A DNA stretch of 14,521 bases, from contig PWQB01000226.1 of assembly GCA_003556955.1 (NCBI GenBank), positions 1 through 14,521 on the forward strand. The letters run 5' to 3'. Of the stretch, positions 12,555 through 14,521 are shown in pieces; the stretch's first letter is position 1; each line of letters begins with the position of its first letter. This DNA is from Nostocaceae cyanobacterium CSSed10_463m. Lineage in GTDB: Bacteria > Cyanobacteriota > Cyanobacteriia > Cyanobacteriales > Nostocaceae. Both the position numbers and the translations under genes were made by a program. The notes beneath the pieces are model-generated. The model did not search any database and was not told the DNA's origin. It saw only the letters and a program-made list of their open reading frames with translations.

Positions 12555-13580
12555 ATGACCTTGTTACTAGCCGGAGATATCGGTGGCACAAAAACTATTT
12601 TGCGGTTGGTGGAAGCTTCGGACTCACTAGAGTTACAGACTATTTGTGAGGAAACTTACCGCAGTGGGGATTTTCCAGATTTAGTCCCTTTAGTGCAGCA
12701 GTTTTTGACTAAGGCTAATACGCCGACACCACAAAAAGCTTGTTTTGCGATCGCTGGCCCAGTGGTAGATAATACAGCCAAGCTGACAAATTTAACCTGG
12801 TTTCTCGATACTGACCGTTTAAAACAAGAATTAGGCATTGATTCCATGTGTCTAATTAATGACTTTGCGGCTGTGGGTTACGGCATTTTTGGGTTAAGTA
12901 AAAAAGATTTGCTGACTTTGCAAGTTGGTAAACACAAATTAGAAGCACCAATTGCCATTATTGGGGCTGGGACTGGCTTAGGACAAGGATTTTTGATTAA
13001 ACAGGGTAACTACTATCAAGTCTTTCCCTCAGAGGGCGGACACGCTGATTTTGCCCCCCGCAGCGAGTTGGAATTTCAGCTATTGAAATATTTACTGGAT
13101 AAACATGATATCCAGCGTGTTTCTGTAGAAAGGGTAGTTTCAGGACAGGGAATTGTCGCAATTTATCAATTTTTGCGCGACAGAAAAATATCGGGTGAAT
13201 CACCAGAAATCGCTGAAGTTGTCAGAACCTGGGAACAAGAAGCCGGACAGCAAGAAAAAAGCGTAGATCCTGGTGCGGTTATTGGTGCGGCCGGACTCCA
13301 AGGAAGCGATCGCCTGTGCGTACAAACCTTAAAATTATTTGTAGACATTTACGGTGCAGAAGCCGGCAATTTAGCCTTGAAGTTATTACCTTATGGCGGT
13401 TTATATATTGCTGGTGGGATTGCGCCTAAAATTCAACCCCTGCTGCAAAACGGTAGTTTTCTCTTAAATTTCAGCCAAAAAGGTAGGATGCGTTCCATCC
13501 TCGAAGAGATCCCCGTACATATTATTCTCAATCCACAAGTGGGGCTAATTGGTGCAGCTTTACGTGCAGCTAGGTTATGA
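12555..13580 (+). CDS. glk: Glucokinase (ROK-unrelated Glk family)
   Basis: A 341-residue cytoplasmic glucokinase (EC 2.7.1.2), which phosphorylates glucose to glucose-6-phosphate with ATP for glycolysis and the oxidative pentose phosphate pathway. LLLAGDIGGTKTILRLVE (3-20) is the phosphate-1 loop of the actin-like ATPase fold. FAIAGPV (64-70), CLINDFAAVGYGI (99-111, catalytic base D103), AIIGAGTGLGQGF (134-146, phosphate 2) and PSEGGHADFAPRSE (158-171, glucose-binding E160 and H163) follow in the expected order. GGLYIAGGIAPK near the C-terminus is the adenosine motif. Length fits the Glk family (E. coli Glk 321). The start ATG 12555 lies directly before the DIGGT motif, so there is no room for a later start; no Shine-Dalgarno exists, because a heptamer array fills the leader. 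In a phototroph this supports use of stored glycogen sugars or external glucose in the dark. Confidence 0.96.
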   Translation: MTLLLAGDIGGTKTILRLVEASDSLELQTICEETYRSGDFPDLVPLVQQFLTKANTPTPQKACFAIAGPVVDNTAKLTNLTWFLDTDRLKQELGIDSMCLINDFAAVGYGIFGLSKKDLLTLQVGKHKLEAPIAIIGAGTGLGQGFLIKQGNYYQVFPSEGGHADFAPRSELEFQLLKYLLDKHDIQRVSVERVVSGQGIVAIYQFLRDRKISGESPEIAEVVRTWEQEAGQQEKSVDPGAVIGAAGLQGSDRLCVQTLKLFVDIYGAEAGNLALKLLPYGGLYIAGGIAPKIQPLLQNGSFLLNFSQKGRMRSILEEIPVHIILNPQVGLIGAALRAARL

Positions 13581-13650
13581 GCCGTGATGCGTAAGGGATT
13601 TCCAGAAAATAAATTACCCCATTTCATCAGACCATCTTTGTTCTTTATCC

Positions 13651-13704
13651 CCCCTGCTCCCTGCTCCCTGCTCCCCTGCCTACCTCAGCAATGGGATATT
13701 TTTT
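13651..13704 (-). repeat. 54-bp dispersed repeat, copy 2
   Basis: The reverse complement matches 8168-8221 at 52 of 54 bases. The heptamer tail (CCCTGCT units) is at 13651-13676 and the unique head (GCCTACCTCAGCAATGGGAT) at 13678-13697. It lies 70 bases after the glk stop and about 20 bases before the hairpins upstream of tnpB. Confidence 0.9.
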
Positions 13705-13724
13705 AAATTGGAAGTCCCTAAAAC

Positions 13725-13805
13725 CCCCCAATTCCATTCGGGGGATATAAGCGAATGCGCTAAATTTATTTAGCTGACTTATGTGAATTATGGTAACATA
13801 AATTT
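13725..13805. repeat. Hairpins upstream of tnpB, possible left-end structures of the insertion element
   Basis: Three structures in a row. CCCCCAAT-TCC-ATTCGGGGG at 13725-13744 has one bulged C. AGCG-AATG-CGCT is at 13750-13761. AAATTTAT at 13762-13769 pairs with ATAAATTT at 13798-13805, with TTATG/CATAA inside. IS200/IS605 elements have subterminal hairpins near their ends, so one of these may mark the left end. The exact boundary cannot be placed from one copy. Confidence 0.45.
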
Positions 13806-13824
13806 GTGGTCAATTGGTCGAACC

Positions 13825-14521
13825 ATGATTGTTTACGAGTTCAAGCTTAAAGGTAAAGACAAGCAGTATCGCGCTATTGATGAGGCGATTCGTACTTCCC
13901 AGTTCATCCAAAATAAGTGTTTGCGCTACTGGATGGATCACAAAAACATTGGTAGGTATGACCTCAATAAATATTGTGCGGTACTCGCCGCTGAATTTCC
14001 CTTTGCTGACGAACTTAATTCAATGGCTAGACAGTCTGCTGCGGAACGTTCCTGGAGTGCAATAGCTCGGTTTTACGATAACTGCAAGAAAAAGGTTAAA
14101 GGTAAAAAGGGTTTCCCGAAGTTTAAGAAAAATTGTCGTTCAGTTGAATATAAATCAACTGGATGGAAGCTTTCAGAAACTAGAAAAGCCATCACCTTCT
14201 CTGACAAAAAAGGTATTGGAACCCTGAAATTAAAGGGAACCTACGACCTTAATTACTACAATATCAAGCAAATTAAGCGTGTCCGTTTGGTGCGTCGTGC
14301 TGACGGGTATTATGCTCAATTTGCGGTTGACGTTAATGTGAGAGTGGAAAAACAACCCACAAACCAAATAGTTGGCATTGATTTGGGATTGAAATACTTC
14401 ATTGCTGATAACAAAGGCAATGTAGAACCTTCACCCCAGTTCTACCGTAAGTCAGAAAAACAGTTAAACCGTGCTAACCGCAAGAAATCCAAGAAGTTTA
14501 GTGCAGCTAAGAAAAAAGCCA
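13825..14521 (+). CDS. tnpB: IS200/IS605-type TnpB (RNA-guided nuclease), N-terminal part, runs off the right edge
   Basis: An open frame of 232 codons from ATG 13825 reaches the window end without a stop, so it is missing from closed-ORF lists. The N-terminus (MIVYEFKLKGKDKQYRAIDE) and the following AIRTSQFIQNKCLRYWM form the helical start typical of OrfB/TnpB. GKKGFPKFKK (93-102) is the conserved K-G-x-P-x-F segment, and IKQIKRVRLVRRADGYYAQF (147-166) is the beta-strand region before the nuclease. VGIDLGLKYF (183-192) is RuvC motif I with catalytic D186. A basic stretch near the edge (RANRKKSKKF) begins the next helical part. The rest of RuvC, the zinc finger and the 3' omegaRNA/reRNA region lie outside. 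No TnpA is seen upstream. TnpB proteins are transposon-encoded nucleases guided by RNA from the element's right end. There is no frameshift in the visible part, so it may be functional. Confidence 0.92.
   Translation, partial: MIVYEFKLKGKDKQYRAIDEAIRTSQFIQNKCLRYWMDHKNIGRYDLNKYCAVLAAEFPFADELNSMARQSAAERSWSAIARFYDNCKKKVKGKKGFPKFKKNCRSVEYKSTGWKLSETRKAITFSDKKGIGTLKLKGTYDLNYYNIKQIKRVRLVRRADGYYAQFAVDVNVRVEKQPTNQIVGIDLGLKYFIADNKGNVEPSPQFYRKSEKQLNRANRKKSKKFSAAKKKA

Noticed and set aside
13829..14065. 78-codon plus-strand frame at the tnpB start
   Set aside because: It is the wrong frame of tnpB. The frame from 13825 reads through to the edge and carries the TnpB motifs.

Overview
The window looks like chromosomal DNA from a filamentous cyanobacterium of the Nostoc/Anabaena type. 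Four things point that way. The octamer GCGATCGC (HIP1) occurs nine times, at 1609, 4593, 6528, 7699, 8140, 10717, 11669, 12747 and 13306. Intergenic DNA is AT-rich and full of 7-bp tandem repeats and small palindromes. The encoded BicA is very close to the characterised cyanobacterial protein. Two large pentapeptide-repeat proteins are present.

Layout. Positions 1-5971 lie entirely on the minus strand and read, in transcription order, bicA (Na+-dependent bicarbonate transporter), an NhaS3-type Na+/H+ antiporter, then mrpC-mrpD-mrpE-mrpF-mrpG (multisubunit Na+/H+ antiporter; mrpG runs off the left edge). The Mrp genes are joined by 4-base ATGA or GTGA overlaps. Together they form a sodium and inorganic-carbon island: BicA brings in HCO3- with Na+, and the two antiporter systems can push Na+ back out. 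Positions 6471-9042 hold two minus-strand genes for related pentapeptide-repeat proteins, one membrane-anchored and one soluble. From 9607 all genes are on the plus strand: an FAD/NAD(P) oxidoreductase that matches only the N-terminal half of cyanobacterial SelD fusion proteins, a divergent SAM-dependent methyltransferase, a histidine phosphatase, and glucokinase (glk). The right edge holds the first 232 codons of a TnpB-type RNA-guided nuclease from an IS200/IS605-type element, with no TnpA in view.

The intergenic spaces are repeat-rich. There are heptamer arrays (TTCGTAA, CCAAAAT and GGGAGCA families), a 54-bp dispersed repeat present twice in inverted orientation with 52 of 54 bases identical, a 27-bp perfect hairpin, and several weaker palindromes. 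One heptamer array runs up to 3 bases before the glk start codon. A 24-bp dyad overlaps the likely bicA promoter. I found no tRNA, rRNA or CRISPR array. All functional calls come from reading the sequence and recalling protein families; no search was run.
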